A stretch of DNA of 64,000 nt from Pseudomonas sp. NKUCC02_KPG (lineage in GTDB: Bacteria; Pseudomonadota; Gammaproteobacteria; Pseudomonadales; Pseudomonadaceae), in NCBI RefSeq assembly GCF_019345465.1, contig NZ_JAHKRC010000017.1, positions 1 through 64,000 on the forward strand, written 5' to 3'. Below the pieces are notes generated by a model that was not told the DNA's origin, did not search any database, and was given only the letters and a program-made list of their open reading frames with translations. Of this stretch, positions 55,644-64,000 are shown one piece after another. Made by a program: the position numbers and the translations under genes. Position 1 is the stretch's first letter. Every line of letters starts with the position of its first letter.

Positions 55644-57002
55644 TTACTGGTTAGCCAGTTTGTGTTCCAGGTAGTGAATGTTGACGCCGCCTTTGCAGAA
55701 GCCTTCGTCATTCACCAGGTCGCGGTGCAGCGGGATGTTGGTCTTGATACCGTCGACCACGATTTCGTCCAGGGCATTGCGCATGCGCGCCATGGCTTCG
55801 TCACGGGTCGACCCCCAGGTGATCAGCTTGCCGATCAGGGAGTCGTAGTTGGACGGAACCTTGTAGCCGCTGTACAGGTGCGAATCGACGCGAACGCCGT
55901 TGCCGCCCGGAGCGTGGAAGTGCTTGACCATGCCAGGGCTCGGCATGAACGTCGCAGGGTCTTCAGCGTTGATCCGGCACTCCAGCGAGTGACCGTGAAT
56001 GTTCACGTCAGCCTGGGTGAAGGACAGCTTGTTACCGGCTGCGATGCTCAACATCTCTTTCAGGATGTCGATGCCAGTAACCATTTCAGACACCGGGTGC
56101 TCTACTTGCACACGAGTGTTCATCTCGATGAAGTAGAAGCGACCGTTTTCGTACAGGAACTCGAAAGTACCCGCGCCACGGTAGTTGATGTCGACACAGG
56201 CTTTTACGCAGCGAGCCAGAACTTCAGCGCGTGCGGTTTCGTCGATGCCCGGTGCCGGTGCTTCTTCCAGCACTTTCTGGTGACGACGTTGCAGCGAGCA
56301 ATCGCGGTCGCCCAGGTGGATCGCGTTACCCTGGCCATCGGAAATGACCTGAACTTCCACGTGACGTGGGTTGGTCAGGTATTTTTCGAGGTAGACCATC
56401 GGGTTGCTGAACCAGGCGCCGGCTTCTTCGCGGGTCTGCTTGGCAGCTTCGATCAGGTCTTCTTCACGGTGTACAACGCGCATGCCACGGCCACCGCCGC
56501 CGCCTGCTGCCTTGATGATCACCGGGTAGCCGACTTCACGGCCGATGCGCAGTGCGGTTTCTTCGTCTTCAGGCAGCGGGCCGTCAGAACCTGGAACCGT
56601 AGGTACGCCTGCAGCGATCATGGCGTGCTTGGCCGAAACCTTGTCGCCCATCAGGCGAATGGTGTCGGCTTTCGGGCCGATGAAGGCAAAGCCGGATTTC
56701 TCGACTTGCTCGGCGAAATCGGCGTTTTCAGCCAAAAAGCCGTAGCCCGGGTGAATCGCCGTGGCGCCGGTCACTTCAGCGGCCGCGATGATGGCCGGAA
56801 TGTGCAGGTAAGACAGGTTGGCCGGTGCCGGGCCGATGCAGACGGTTTCGTCTGCCAGACCCAGGTGCATCAGCTCTTTGTCGGCAGTGGAGTACACCGC
56901 GACGGTCTTGATCCCCATTTCCTTGCACGCCCGCAGGATGCGCAAAGCAATCTCGCCACGGTTGGCGATCAGGACTTTTTCCAGCTTCTGAGGCTTCAGC
57001 AT
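55644..57002 (-). CDS. accC: Acetyl-CoA carboxylase biotin carboxylase subunit
   Basis: ATP-dependent carboxylation of biotin on AccB, the first half-reaction of fatty-acid synthesis. The 452 residues start [20 protein letters not shown] and show the ATP-grasp glycine loop [48 protein letters not shown] and the C-terminal [15 protein letters not shown] 57002 has GGGGAG upstream. It lies 17 bases after accB and ends the operon. Confidence 0.98.
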   Translation of the reverse strand: MLKPQKLEKVLIANRGEIALRILRACKEMGIKTVAVYSTADKELMHLGLADETVCIGPAPANLSYLHIPAIIAAAEVTGATAIHPGYGFLAENADFAEQVEKSGFAFIGPKADTIRLMGDKVSAKHAMIAAGVPTVPGSDGPLPEDEETALRIGREVGYPVIIKAAGGGGGRGMRVVHREEDLIEAAKQTREEAGAWFSNPMVYLEKYLTNPRHVEVQVISDGQGNAIHLGDRDCSLQRRHQKVLEEAPAPGIDETARAEVLARCVKACVDINYRGAGTFEFLYENGRFYFIEMNTRVQVEHPVSEMVTGIDILKEMLSIAAGNKLSFTQADVNIHGHSLECRINAEDPATFMPSPGMVKHFHAPGGNGVRVDSHLYSGYKVPSNYDSLIGKLITWGSTRDEAMARMRNALDEIVVDGIKTNIPLHRDLVNDEGFCKGGVNIHYLEHKLANQ

Positions 57003-57019
57003 CGTTGGCTCCCCGCGGT

Positions 57020-57481
57020 TCAAACGATGGTGAACAGCGGTTGGTCGAACTCAACCGGCTGACCGTTTTCGACCAGGATGGATTCGATAACGCCGGCTTT
57101 TTCAGCCGTGATGTGGTTCATCATTTTCATCGCTTCAACGATGCAAATGGTGTCGCCAACCTTGACGGTCTGGCCAACTTCAACGAAGGCAGGCGAGGTT
57201 GGAGCCGGGGTGCGGTAGAACGTACCGACCATTGGCGACTTGACCACAAAACCGTTCAGTTTTGGTGCAGCAGGCGCTTCGGTCACGGTGGCAACCGGAG
57301 CAACAGCAACGGGAGCCGCGGCTGGAGCTTGTTGCATTGGTGCCGGTGCGTAGAACTGCTGAGCTGGAGTCTTGCTGTGACGGCTGATGCGTACGGACTC
57401 TTCGCCTTCTTTAATTTCCAGCTCGTCGATGCCGGACTCTTCCAGCAGTTCGATCAGCTTCTTAACTTTACGGATATCCAT
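57020..57481 (-). CDS. accB: Biotin carboxyl carrier protein AccB
   Basis: Carrier subunit of acetyl-CoA carboxylase. The 153 residues have an N-terminal helical domain ([20 protein letters not shown]), an Ala/Pro-rich linker (about 39-75) and a biotinyl domain with the EAMKMMN motif, biotin attaching at Lys119. ATG 57481 follows aroQ by 25 bases. Standard aroQ-accB-accC order. Confidence 0.98.
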   Translation of the reverse strand: MDIRKVKKLIELLEESGIDELEIKEGEESVRISRHSKTPAQQFYAPAPMQQAPAAAPVAVAPVATVTEAPAAPKLNGFVVKSPMVGTFYRTPAPTSPAFVEVGQTVKVGDTICIVEAMKMMNHITAEKAGVIESILVENGQPVEFDQPLFTIV

Positions 57482-57506
57482 GAATCGTCAACTCCCAATG
57501 GGTCTG

Positions 57507-57962
57507 TCAGGGGCGTTTAGCTTGTAGTTCAAGCTGTTCCAGGGCGGCCTCCAAGGCCAGTCGATAACCGCTGGCGCCAAGGCCGCAGATCACACCTACC
57601 GCAACGTCGGAGAAGTAGGAGTGATGGCGGAAAGGTTCGCGTTTGTGCACGTTAGACAAATGCACTTCGATGAATGGGATGCTCACCGCCAGCAGCGCGT
57701 CACGTAATGCCACGCTGGTGTGGGTAAAAGCCGCCGGGTTGATCAGAATAAAGTCCACGCCTTCGTTGCGGGCAGCGTGTACGCGGTCGATCAATTCATA
57801 CTCGGCATTGCTTTGCAGGTAGAGCAAATGGTGGCCGGCATCACGGGCTCTCTGTTCCAGATCCTGATTGATTTGCGCCAGGGTAGTTGCGCCGTAGACG
57901 CCCGGCTCGCGGGTGCCAAGCAGGTTCAGGTTGGGGCCGTGCAGTACCAGAAAAGTCGCCAT
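57507..57962 (-). CDS. aroQ: Type II 3-dehydroquinate dehydratase
   Basis: Dehydrates 3-dehydroquinate in the shikimate pathway. The 151 residues include [24 protein letters not shown] with the lid Arg and Tyr, [31 protein letters not shown] and [22 protein letters not shown] with the catalytic His. It heads the aroQ-accB-accC operon. The 130 bases upstream to dsbD presumably hold the promoter; no box stands out. Confidence 0.97.
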   Translation of the reverse strand: MATFLVLHGPNLNLLGTREPGVYGATTLAQINQDLEQRARDAGHHLLYLQSNAEYELIDRVHAARNEGVDFILINPAAFTHTSVALRDALLAVSIPFIEVHLSNVHKREPFRHHSYFSDVAVGVICGLGASGYRLALEAALEQLELQAKRP

Positions 57963-58092
57963 CTGCTGTTCCTTATTATCTATGTGCAGTTGTCAGTGCC
58001 GGGCGACTATGCCGAAAAGCGGATTCGCTGTCCAGTTAACTGCAATAGCCAGCACGATGACCGATGTTCGCGAAAAGTTTGTGACCGGTGCT

Positions 58093-59859
58093 CTAGATCT
58101 GGTCATTCGCGATAGCGACACGTTCGGCGAAGTCTGCGGCATTGATCTCGCCGATGACCCGCTGGTCACTTTTTTCGGCGCCGTTTTTTCCGAAGAACAT
58201 CAGCGCTGGCGGGCCGAACAATGAGTAGTGATCGAGCAGGGCACGTTGCTCGGCATTGCTGGCAGTGATATCGAAACGCACCAGCCGATAACCTTTGAGC
58301 AGATCGACCACGCGGGGGTTGTTCAACACTTCGTGCTCGATCACTTTGCAACTGATGCACCAGTCGGCGTACCAGTCCAGCAACAGTGGCTGACCAGCGG
58401 CCTTGGCCTGAGCCAGTGCGCTATCCAGCTCGGCCGGGGTGCTGACGGTCAGCCACTGGTCGGCCGGTTGGGCGCTGGCGGTCACTGCCGTGTTTGCGGG
58501 TTGCGACTGGCCGATGGGGTTGAACGGATCACTTTGACCGCTCAGTGCGCCGTACCAGCAGGCCAGTCCATAGACCAGCAAAAACAGCCCGAGTAACTGG
58601 GCCAGACGCTGGCGCGGGGCTTTAGCGGTAAATTCCAGGGTGCCGAGAAACACGCTCACGCCCGCCGCCAGCGCACCGATCAGAAGCAAGGTCACGGGCC
58701 CCGGCAATACGCGGCTGAGCAAGCCAATGGCCAGGCCGAGCAGCAGCACGCCAATGGCGTTTTTCACATTGACCAGCCAAGGCCCGCTTTTCGGCAGCCA
58801 GGCCGCGCCACCGGTGGCGACCAGCAGCAGCGGCGCACCCATGCCCAGACCGAGGGCGAACAGCTTCAAGCCACCCCCCAGCGCATCGCCACTGGCACTG
58901 ATATAGAGCAAGGCCCCGGCCAGCGGAGCCGACACGCAAGGTGACACCAGCAGGCTGGAGACCACGCCCAGCACGGCGGCTCCCCACAGCGAACCACCCT
59001 GAGTGCGATTGGCCACGCGATCGAGGCGATTGCTGATGGCTTGCGGCAATTTCAGCTCAAACACGCCAAACATCGCGAGGGCAAAAACCCCGAAAAACAG
59101 GGCAAATGGCACCAGTACCCACACCGATTGCAGGCGTGCCTGCAGATTGAGCTGAGCCCCGAACAGGCCCATCAGGGCGCCCAGCAAGGCAAAGCACGCA
59201 GCCATCGGCAGCACGTAGGCCAGTGACAGGCTGAAACCGCGCAAGCCGCCGACCTGGCCCCGCAATACCACGCCGGACAGAATCGGCAGCATCGGCAAGA
59301 CGCAGGGGGTGAACGTCAGGCCAATACCTGCGAGGAAAAACAGAGCCAGTTCGCGCCAGTTCCACGATTTTTCGGGTTGGCCGGTGGCAGGGGGGGCGGT
59401 GCCCTCGATGGTCAGTCGCTCGGTTTCAGGCGGGTAGCACAGGCCCTTGTCGGCGCAGCCCTGGTAGGTGACCACGAGGGTGAAAGGGCGCGAATCGTTG
59501 GCCGGGCGCGGGATATCCACATCGAGAATGCCGTGATAGACCTCGACGTTGCCAAAGTATTCGTCGTGTTTTGCTTCGCCGGGAGGCAGTTGCGCGGCGC
59601 CCAGGGCGATGTCGGCAGGTTCGGTCTTGAAGGCGAACTTGTGCCGATACAGGTAGTAGCCTTCGGTGGGTACAAAGCGCAGCTTTATCGACTCGGGTGT
59701 ACTGCTGATCAGGTTGAGCTTGAACGCTTCGCGAACCGGCAAGAAGTCGCTGCTGTTATTGATTGCACCCAGGGTCGCACTGGGTCGGTTATCCAGTAAC
59801 CCCGCGCCCAGGGCGGGCACGGCAAACAGCAAACACAGAAGCAGAAACAGGCGGCGCAT
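58093..59859 (-). CDS. dsbD: Thiol:disulfide interchange protein DsbD
   Basis: Carries electrons from cytoplasmic thioredoxin to periplasmic DsbC, DsbG and CcmG. The 588 residues start with a signal peptide. The periplasmic alpha domain has its Cys pair in CADKGLCYPPETE, the eight-helix beta domain has Cys in FTPCVLPMLPIL and LVSPCVSAPLAG, and the C-terminal thioredoxin-like gamma domain has WCISCKVIEHEV. ATG 59859 begins the signal sequence MRRLFLLLCLLFAVPALG; the frame continues to 59904 without support. Matches PAO1 dipZ next to aroQ. Confidence 0.96.
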   Translation of the reverse strand: MRRLFLLLCLLFAVPALGAGLLDNRPSATLGAINNSSDFLPVREAFKLNLISSTPESIKLRFVPTEGYYLYRHKFAFKTEPADIALGAAQLPPGEAKHDEYFGNVEVYHGILDVDIPRPANDSRPFTLVVTYQGCADKGLCYPPETERLTIEGTAPPATGQPEKSWNWRELALFFLAGIGLTFTPCVLPMLPILSGVVLRGQVGGLRGFSLSLAYVLPMAACFALLGALMGLFGAQLNLQARLQSVWVLVPFALFFGVFALAMFGVFELKLPQAISNRLDRVANRTQGGSLWGAAVLGVVSSLLVSPCVSAPLAGALLYISASGDALGGGLKLFALGLGMGAPLLLVATGGAAWLPKSGPWLVNVKNAIGVLLLGLAIGLLSRVLPGPVTLLLIGALAAGVSVFLGTLEFTAKAPRQRLAQLLGLFLLVYGLACWYGALSGQSDPFNPIGQSQPANTAVTASAQPADQWLTVSTPAELDSALAQAKAAGQPLLLDWYADWCISCKVIEHEVLNNPRVVDLLKGYRLVRFDITASNAEQRALLDHYSLFGPPALMFFGKNGAEKSDQRVIGEINAADFAERVAIANDQI

Positions 59860-59913
59860 AGGAATCTCGCAAGTCGAACGTGCGGGCATGATAGCGCGGT
59901 GCATGGGTATGTG

Positions 59914-60000
59914 TGTGGGAGCGGGCTTGCTCGCGATTGCATCACCGTAGTCATGGAGGTAGACCGAGTCGTCTGCATCGCGAGCAAGCCCGCTCCCACA
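59914..60000. repeat. REP-type pair (family A) between dsbD and ctpL
   Basis: TGTGGGAGCGGGCTTGCTCGCGATTGC opposite GCATCGCGAGCAAGCCCGCTCCCACA, with GACTCGG-like filler. It begins 55 bases upstream of dsbD and ends 12 bases after the ctpL stop, probably terminating ctpL. Confidence 0.9.
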
Positions 60001-60011
60001 AGGGGCGCGGG

Positions 60012-61973
60012 TTACACCCGAAACGCCTGCACCGCGGTGTTGAGTTCTGACCCCAACGTCAGTAGCTGCTGGCTCTGGTCGCGGGCAATGCCGATGCGTT
60101 GCAGGTTTTCGTCCCCCAGCACGTGAATGCGCTCGCTGTGATCGCGAATCTCGCTGACGGCGCCCGTTTGTTGTGCCGTGACGTCGGCAATGCGCACGGC
60201 GGTGTCTGAGATGGTTGCAATCGCCCCGACAATCTCATCCAGGGCACCGTCCGCGTCCTGGGCTTGCTGGGCGGTGGCCTGGGCGTGGGTCACTTGCGCA
60301 CGGATGCCCTCGACCGATTGGCGGGCGGCCAGTTGCAGCCCGCCAATGAGTACCTGTATTTCGTTGGTCGCACCCGCAGTACGTTGCGCCAGGGAACGCA
60401 CCTCTTCGGCGACCACCGCAAAGCCACGGCCCATTTCACCGGCGCGGGCAGCCTCGATGGCGGCATTGAGCGCCAGCAGATTGGTCTGGTCCGCAATGGA
60501 GCGAATCACGGTCAGGACCCCGCCGATGGTGGCCGATTCTTCTGCAAGACGTTCGATGGTCTGCGCATTGCCTTGCACTTCTCCCACCAGGGCGTGCAGC
60601 CCGGTCAGGCTCTGGCCGATCACACGTTGCCCTTGTGCCACGGCCAGCCCCGCGCTGCGACTGGCGTCGGCGGCCTGGCTGGCATCGCCAGCCACCTGAG
60701 AAATGGTGGCCTCCAGCTCACCCAGTGCGTCGCGGATTTGCGTGGTATCACCTGCCTGGCGTTGTGCGCCGCTGTGCAGGCCCGTGCTCAGTTCGGCCAG
60801 GGTCTGGCTGCTGCCGGCAACCTGCTCGGCATTCAGGCGCAGGGTGCCCACCAGATTCACCAGATAGCTGCGCAGCCGGTTGAGTGATGATTCGATGTCG
60901 CGCAATTCCCGGTTGGTTTTGCCCAGCTGAATGTCGCGGCTGAAGTCACCCTCGGCCCATGTCGAAAGCAGCGGTGCCAAATACGTCAGCACCCGCGCCA
61001 GTTTGCGTTGCAGGGTGTCGATCAGCAGCGCAATCAGCAGGATCAGGCCAATCATCAGTCCCTGAATCAACCGCACTTCGTTCTGGATCTGCCCGTGTTC
61101 GGCGCGTACCACCGGCTCCAGCCCGGCGATGGCCTGCTGCACTGCATCGAGTTTCAGGTGGGTGGCGGCGCTGAGTTGAGCGCGTTGTTCTATCTGGTTC
61201 CGGGTGCGCTTGAGCTCCGCCGGGTAGCGGCTCAGCAGGCTGTTGAGTTCGCGCTTGAGGCCAATTCCGGCGTCTTCGGCCTGGGCTGTGGCGGTGGATT
61301 CCAGGCCCATCATCGCGGCAAAGTCGTCGGTGTCCGAAGCGCTTTTGCTGCTGACCCCCAGCAGGGGCAAGGCGTCGATTTGCCGGACCTGGCGCTCAAT
61401 GCCGTCCAGCTCACGCGCCACGTCGCCCGCCAGCTCACTGCGCCCGCTACTGACCAGCTTGTCGCGAGCAAGAGACAGCTTGGCCAAGTGTTGCGAGGCG
61501 CCAAGCAACCAGGGCAGGTAGGCGCGGGCCTCGGGTGAGGCGGCATCGCTGGCGTACTGGCTGAGTTGTTCGAGGCTGGCGCCCAGCTCGCGTTCGGCTT
61601 GCAGCAGCAAGGCCTGGGGATCACCGGCCAATTTGCCGGCAGCCAGCAATTGGGTATTGCTGTAGGTGCTCAGGTCTTCAAGGCTGGGGCGCAGCGCATC
61701 GGCCAGCGCCACAGGTAATGGCTTGAGTTCGTCCTTGAGCGTGTCGAGGGCGCTGTTGGCATCGCTCAGGCGCAGGGCATCGCCGCTGGCCAGGTAGTCC
61801 TCGATATTGCGTGCCACCTTATTCTGGAACTGCTGCGAGAGGCTCAGGTAGCGTTCCATCAACAGGAAGGGCCGTTCCAGTGCCTGTTGTGACCACCACA
61901 AGGTTGCGCCCAGGGCGAGGCACACGGCGACCAGCAACAGTGTGTTGAGATTGGTTAGCAGCTTCAGGCGCAT
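60012..61973 (-). CDS. ctpL: Methyl-accepting chemotaxis protein, CtpL-like
   Basis: An inner-membrane chemoreceptor. The 653 residues have a first membrane helix (9-27, [19 protein letters not shown]) and a large helical periplasmic sensor (about 30-300), with a second helix at [23 protein letters not shown]-like region and the cytoplasmic signalling hairpin [40 protein letters not shown] follow. PAO1 PA4844 (CtpL, inorganic phosphate and chloroethylene taxis) holds the same place between dsbD and gcbA. The ligand here is inferred from that synteny only. No CheR-binding pentapeptide is seen at the C-terminus. Confidence 0.88.
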   Translation of the reverse strand: MRLKLLTNLNTLLLVAVCLALGATLWWSQQALERPFLLMERYLSLSQQFQNKVARNIEDYLASGDALRLSDANSALDTLKDELKPLPVALADALRPSLEDLSTYSNTQLLAAGKLAGDPQALLLQAERELGASLEQLSQYASDAASPEARAYLPWLLGASQHLAKLSLARDKLVSSGRSELAGDVARELDGIERQVRQIDALPLLGVSSKSASDTDDFAAMMGLESTATAQAEDAGIGLKRELNSLLSRYPAELKRTRNQIEQRAQLSAATHLKLDAVQQAIAGLEPVVRAEHGQIQNEVRLIQGLMIGLILLIALLIDTLQRKLARVLTYLAPLLSTWAEGDFSRDIQLGKTNRELRDIESSLNRLRSYLVNLVGTLRLNAEQVAGSSQTLAELSTGLHSGAQRQAGDTTQIRDALGELEATISQVAGDASQAADASRSAGLAVAQGQRVIGQSLTGLHALVGEVQGNAQTIERLAEESATIGGVLTVIRSIADQTNLLALNAAIEAARAGEMGRGFAVVAEEVRSLAQRTAGATNEIQVLIGGLQLAARQSVEGIRAQVTHAQATAQQAQDADGALDEIVGAIATISDTAVRIADVTAQQTGAVSEIRDHSERIHVLGDENLQRIGIARDQSQQLLTLGSELNTAVQAFRV

Positions 61974-62053
61974 GTGGGATTTTGCCTACAACACAGTCAG
62001 AAGCGGCAGAAGTTATTGCACTTAAGTTACAGCGGTATGACGGAAAACTGGGG

Positions 62054-63697
62054 TTACGAGCAAATAGTGGCAATTGGCCTTGTCTGGGTGAAGCGCTGCA
62101 CCTGATTGCGGCCGCTGTTCTTGGCCCGGTAAAGGGCTTCGTCTGCCTGTGAGGCCATCAGCAGGCTGTCAGCCTCGTCCTGCATTTGCACCACGCCGGC
62201 GCTGAACGAGCACGACAGATCGGTCGGCTGGGCGGGGTAGTGAATCTCCGAAAAACGTTGGCGAATCTGATTGAGCACCTTGTAAGCCGACTCTTGGTCC
62301 GTATCGGGCATCACAATCGCAAACTCTTCGCCGCCGTATCGGCCAATAAAGTCGGTTTTACGCAGGCGTTGCTTGAGAAACAACGCCAGGCTTTTGATCA
62401 CCCGATCGCCCATTGGGTGGCCGTAGCCATCGTTGACGTGTTTGAAGTGGTCCAGGTCGAGCATCGCAAAGCTCAATGGACGATTTTCACGGCGCGCGCG
62501 AAAGGTGCAGTCTTCGAGCAGTTGAAGGATATGGGTGTGGTTATACAGCCCGGTCAGGCTGTCCCGCACCATGCGCGCCTTGAGGTGGCGGGCACGGGCG
62601 GCCCGATTGCGTACGGTGGTGATCAGATGGCGCGGCTGGATGGGTTTGGTCAGGAAGTCATCGCCGCCTTCGCTCATGGCGTCGAGTTGCTTGTCCATGT
62701 CGTCTTCGGCTGACAGATAAATGATCGGCACACTCACATAGCGATCGTTGTGGCGGATGACCTTGGCCAGCTCGGTGCCCGTACAGCTGGGCATGTACAT
62801 GTCGAGGATGATCAGGTCCGGCTGGAAGTCTGCAAGCTGGGCCATGGTCTGGATCGGATCGGTCAGGGTGCGGGTGACAATTCCCGCGCTGTTGAGCAGG
62901 CGCTCGGTAAGCAACGTCTGTGCCCGGGAGTCGTCAATGATCAGCACTTTGTAAGGCTCGTACTGAGCGACACAGGTCAGCACTTCGACCTTTTCCATCA
63001 GGCTGGACGCTTCGAGTGTGCCGGTCATGAACGCTTGCCCTCCTGCGCGCACGGCGGCCAGGCGCGTCGGGGTGTCGGTTTCATGCAGGCTGAAAAACAG
63101 CAGCGGCAGTTTCTGCTCAAGGCCGACCTGGGCTTCGGCGGCCAGTTCCAGGCCAAGGCCCGGACCGCCGAAATCAACGTCCATCACAATTGCGGCCGGA
63201 TGGCGCTCGGCCATGGCGTGGCGAAAGCTCATCGGGTTGCTGAAGGCCTGGACGCTGAGTTCAAAAAACTCCAGTTGCCTGGCCAGGCGGTCCGCCCGCT
63301 CCAGGTCCTGCAGCAAGATATACACAGGCTTGCGCAGCGGCGGCAGGCGGATGTTGGCGTCCACGTCGCCCTGGCGCAGGCCGGTGCGCGACAGGCGCTG
63401 CATCAAACGGTTGAGCTCGGTGATGAGCTGGCTGCTCAGGCGACTTTGATTGGCTGCCATGTCTTGCAGCGCAACGTTGATCGCCCGAGCCAGCTCGGTG
63501 TGCTCCGGCTGTTCAAAACGCTTGGCAAAACGCAGCAGGCGCAGGTTGGCGTCGTCGAGTTCGGCCAGGCTTGCGGGTGACCATTCATTAGCTTGTAAAC
63601 GCTGCCAGAGCTCAAGGATCTGGCGTGCCTGGTGGGTGACACGCTGGGCAAAGTGGTGTTTCAGGCGTTCGCGACTGGGGTCTTCTAGCTCTGTCAT
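62054..63697 (-). CDS. gcbA: Diguanylate cyclase response regulator GcbA
   Basis: Makes cyclic di-GMP and, in P. fluorescens, promotes surface attachment. The 547 residues contain an N-terminal helical region (about 1-110, perhaps Hpt-like). Next comes a degenerate receiver (PVYILLQDLERADRLARQLEF) and a complete receiver (YKVLIIDDSRAQTLL; LIILDMYMPS with the phospho-acceptor Asp; LTKPIQ). The GGDEF domain has the active motif RYGGEEF and an upstream RKTD inhibitory site. PAO1 PA4843 lies at the same position next to ctpL. ATG 63697 has no strong ribosome site. Confidence 0.9.
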   Translation of the reverse strand: MTELEDPSRERLKHHFAQRVTHQARQILELWQRLQANEWSPASLAELDDANLRLLRFAKRFEQPEHTELARAINVALQDMAANQSRLSSQLITELNRLMQRLSRTGLRQGDVDANIRLPPLRKPVYILLQDLERADRLARQLEFFELSVQAFSNPMSFRHAMAERHPAAIVMDVDFGGPGLGLELAAEAQVGLEQKLPLLFFSLHETDTPTRLAAVRAGGQAFMTGTLEASSLMEKVEVLTCVAQYEPYKVLIIDDSRAQTLLTERLLNSAGIVTRTLTDPIQTMAQLADFQPDLIILDMYMPSCTGTELAKVIRHNDRYVSVPIIYLSAEDDMDKQLDAMSEGGDDFLTKPIQPRHLITTVRNRAARARHLKARMVRDSLTGLYNHTHILQLLEDCTFRARRENRPLSFAMLDLDHFKHVNDGYGHPMGDRVIKSLALFLKQRLRKTDFIGRYGGEEFAIVMPDTDQESAYKVLNQIRQRFSEIHYPAQPTDLSCSFSAGVVQMQDEADSLLMASQADEALYRAKNSGRNQVQRFTQTRPIATICS

Positions 63698-63963
63698 ATC
63701 CTGGCTGCTGGTAAGTGAGCATGCTGAAATGAAATAGTGGCTCTATGCTAGCAGCTCGTTTCAAATGTACGAGTTTCTACTTGAAATTAACGGGTGGGTA
63801 GCCATTTTGCCCATCGCCCGCGTGCTTGTTCTATAGTGCCGGGCGTAAATGGCCCCTGCGATACGGCAGGAAGCCCGGCCCCGATTTAAAAGCGTGCACC
63901 CAAGGCACGATGGGTTAGGGTTATGGTCGAACCGTTGAATCAAGCAGATGAAAGGACATAGCC

Positions 63964-64000
63964 ATGCTGGACTGGAAAAAACGTGAGGGCAGTGCCCGCG
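63964..64000 (+). CDS. Truncated CDS at right edge
   Basis: Only the first 12 codons are in the window (MLDWKKREGSAR). AAAGGA lies 8 bases before the ATG, so the start is well supported. The 266 bases before it, back to gcbA, hold a possible promoter (TTGCCC near 63807, TATAGT near 63832, spacing 19) and otherwise nothing I recognise. The product cannot be assigned from this fragment. Confidence 0.6.
   Translation, partial: MLDWKKREGSAR

Overview
The window is chromosomal DNA from a Pseudomonas of the fluorescens/putida type. Three things point there: the GC-rich coding style, protein sequences that read as Pseudomonas orthologues throughout, and gene orders that match P. aeruginosa PAO1 as I remember it (desT-ureEFG, urtA-E/ureDABC with acetyltransferases, the cob cluster, and retS-purD-purH-fis-dusB-prmA-accC-accB-aroQ-dsbD-ctpL-gcbA). 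No tRNA, rRNA, CRISPR array, insertion sequence, integrase or prophage gene was seen. The first 50 bases are G/C homopolymer ending in the tail of a REP repeat, and look like a contig edge.

Layout. (1) 54-2637: ureG, ureF, ureE and a DesT-like TetR repressor, with a sigma-54 promoter and an NtrC-like site before ureE. (2) 2.8-12.2 kb: a small secreted repeat protein, an AsmA-family protein, an EamA exporter, PsiF, an AI-2E-family permease, a YegD-like Hsp70, CbpA-CbpM behind a heat-shock-type promoter, and an orphan histidine kinase. (3) 12.3-22.5 kb: a nitrogen-controlled urea locus on the minus strand, urtABCDE-ureDA-two acetyltransferases-ureBC, headed by a sigma-54 promoter and two NtrC-like sites 21 bp apart. 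(4) 22.7-26.15 kb: one 1158-residue protein made of five DUF4329-like units. (5) 26.1-31.3 kb: a TonB receptor and a FecCD-type ABC importer with a Zur-like operator. (6) 31.4-36.4 kb: a copper block (PepSY membrane protein, OprC, two DUF2946 proteins, PCu(A)C chaperone). (7) 36.6-44.2 kb: aerobic cobalamin genes, cobK-cbiD-cobL divergent from cobG-cobH-cobI-cobJ. (8) 44.4-45.0 kb: a DUF6124 gene behind an elaborately folded leader. (9) 45-64 kb: a conserved housekeeping and signalling block, all on the minus strand except a truncated gene at the right end.

How the genes work together. UrtABCDE imports urea, UreABC hydrolyses it, and UreDEFG load the nickel; both urea clusters carry nitrogen-control promoters although about 10 kb separates ureE from the end of ureC. 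The receptor, ABC importer and corrin genes form a metal/tetrapyrrole neighbourhood, and the Zur-like site suggests zinc-dependent control. RetS and GcbA act on the switch between motile and sessile life. Two families of palindromic repeats fill most longer intergenic gaps.

The two features least explained by known biology are the five-unit DUF4329 protein, whose first unit keeps a JAMM-protease-like HSHP motif, and the DUF6124 leader RNA, which has nested helices, an internal terminator-like hairpin and a repeated element able to pair in two mutually exclusive ways.
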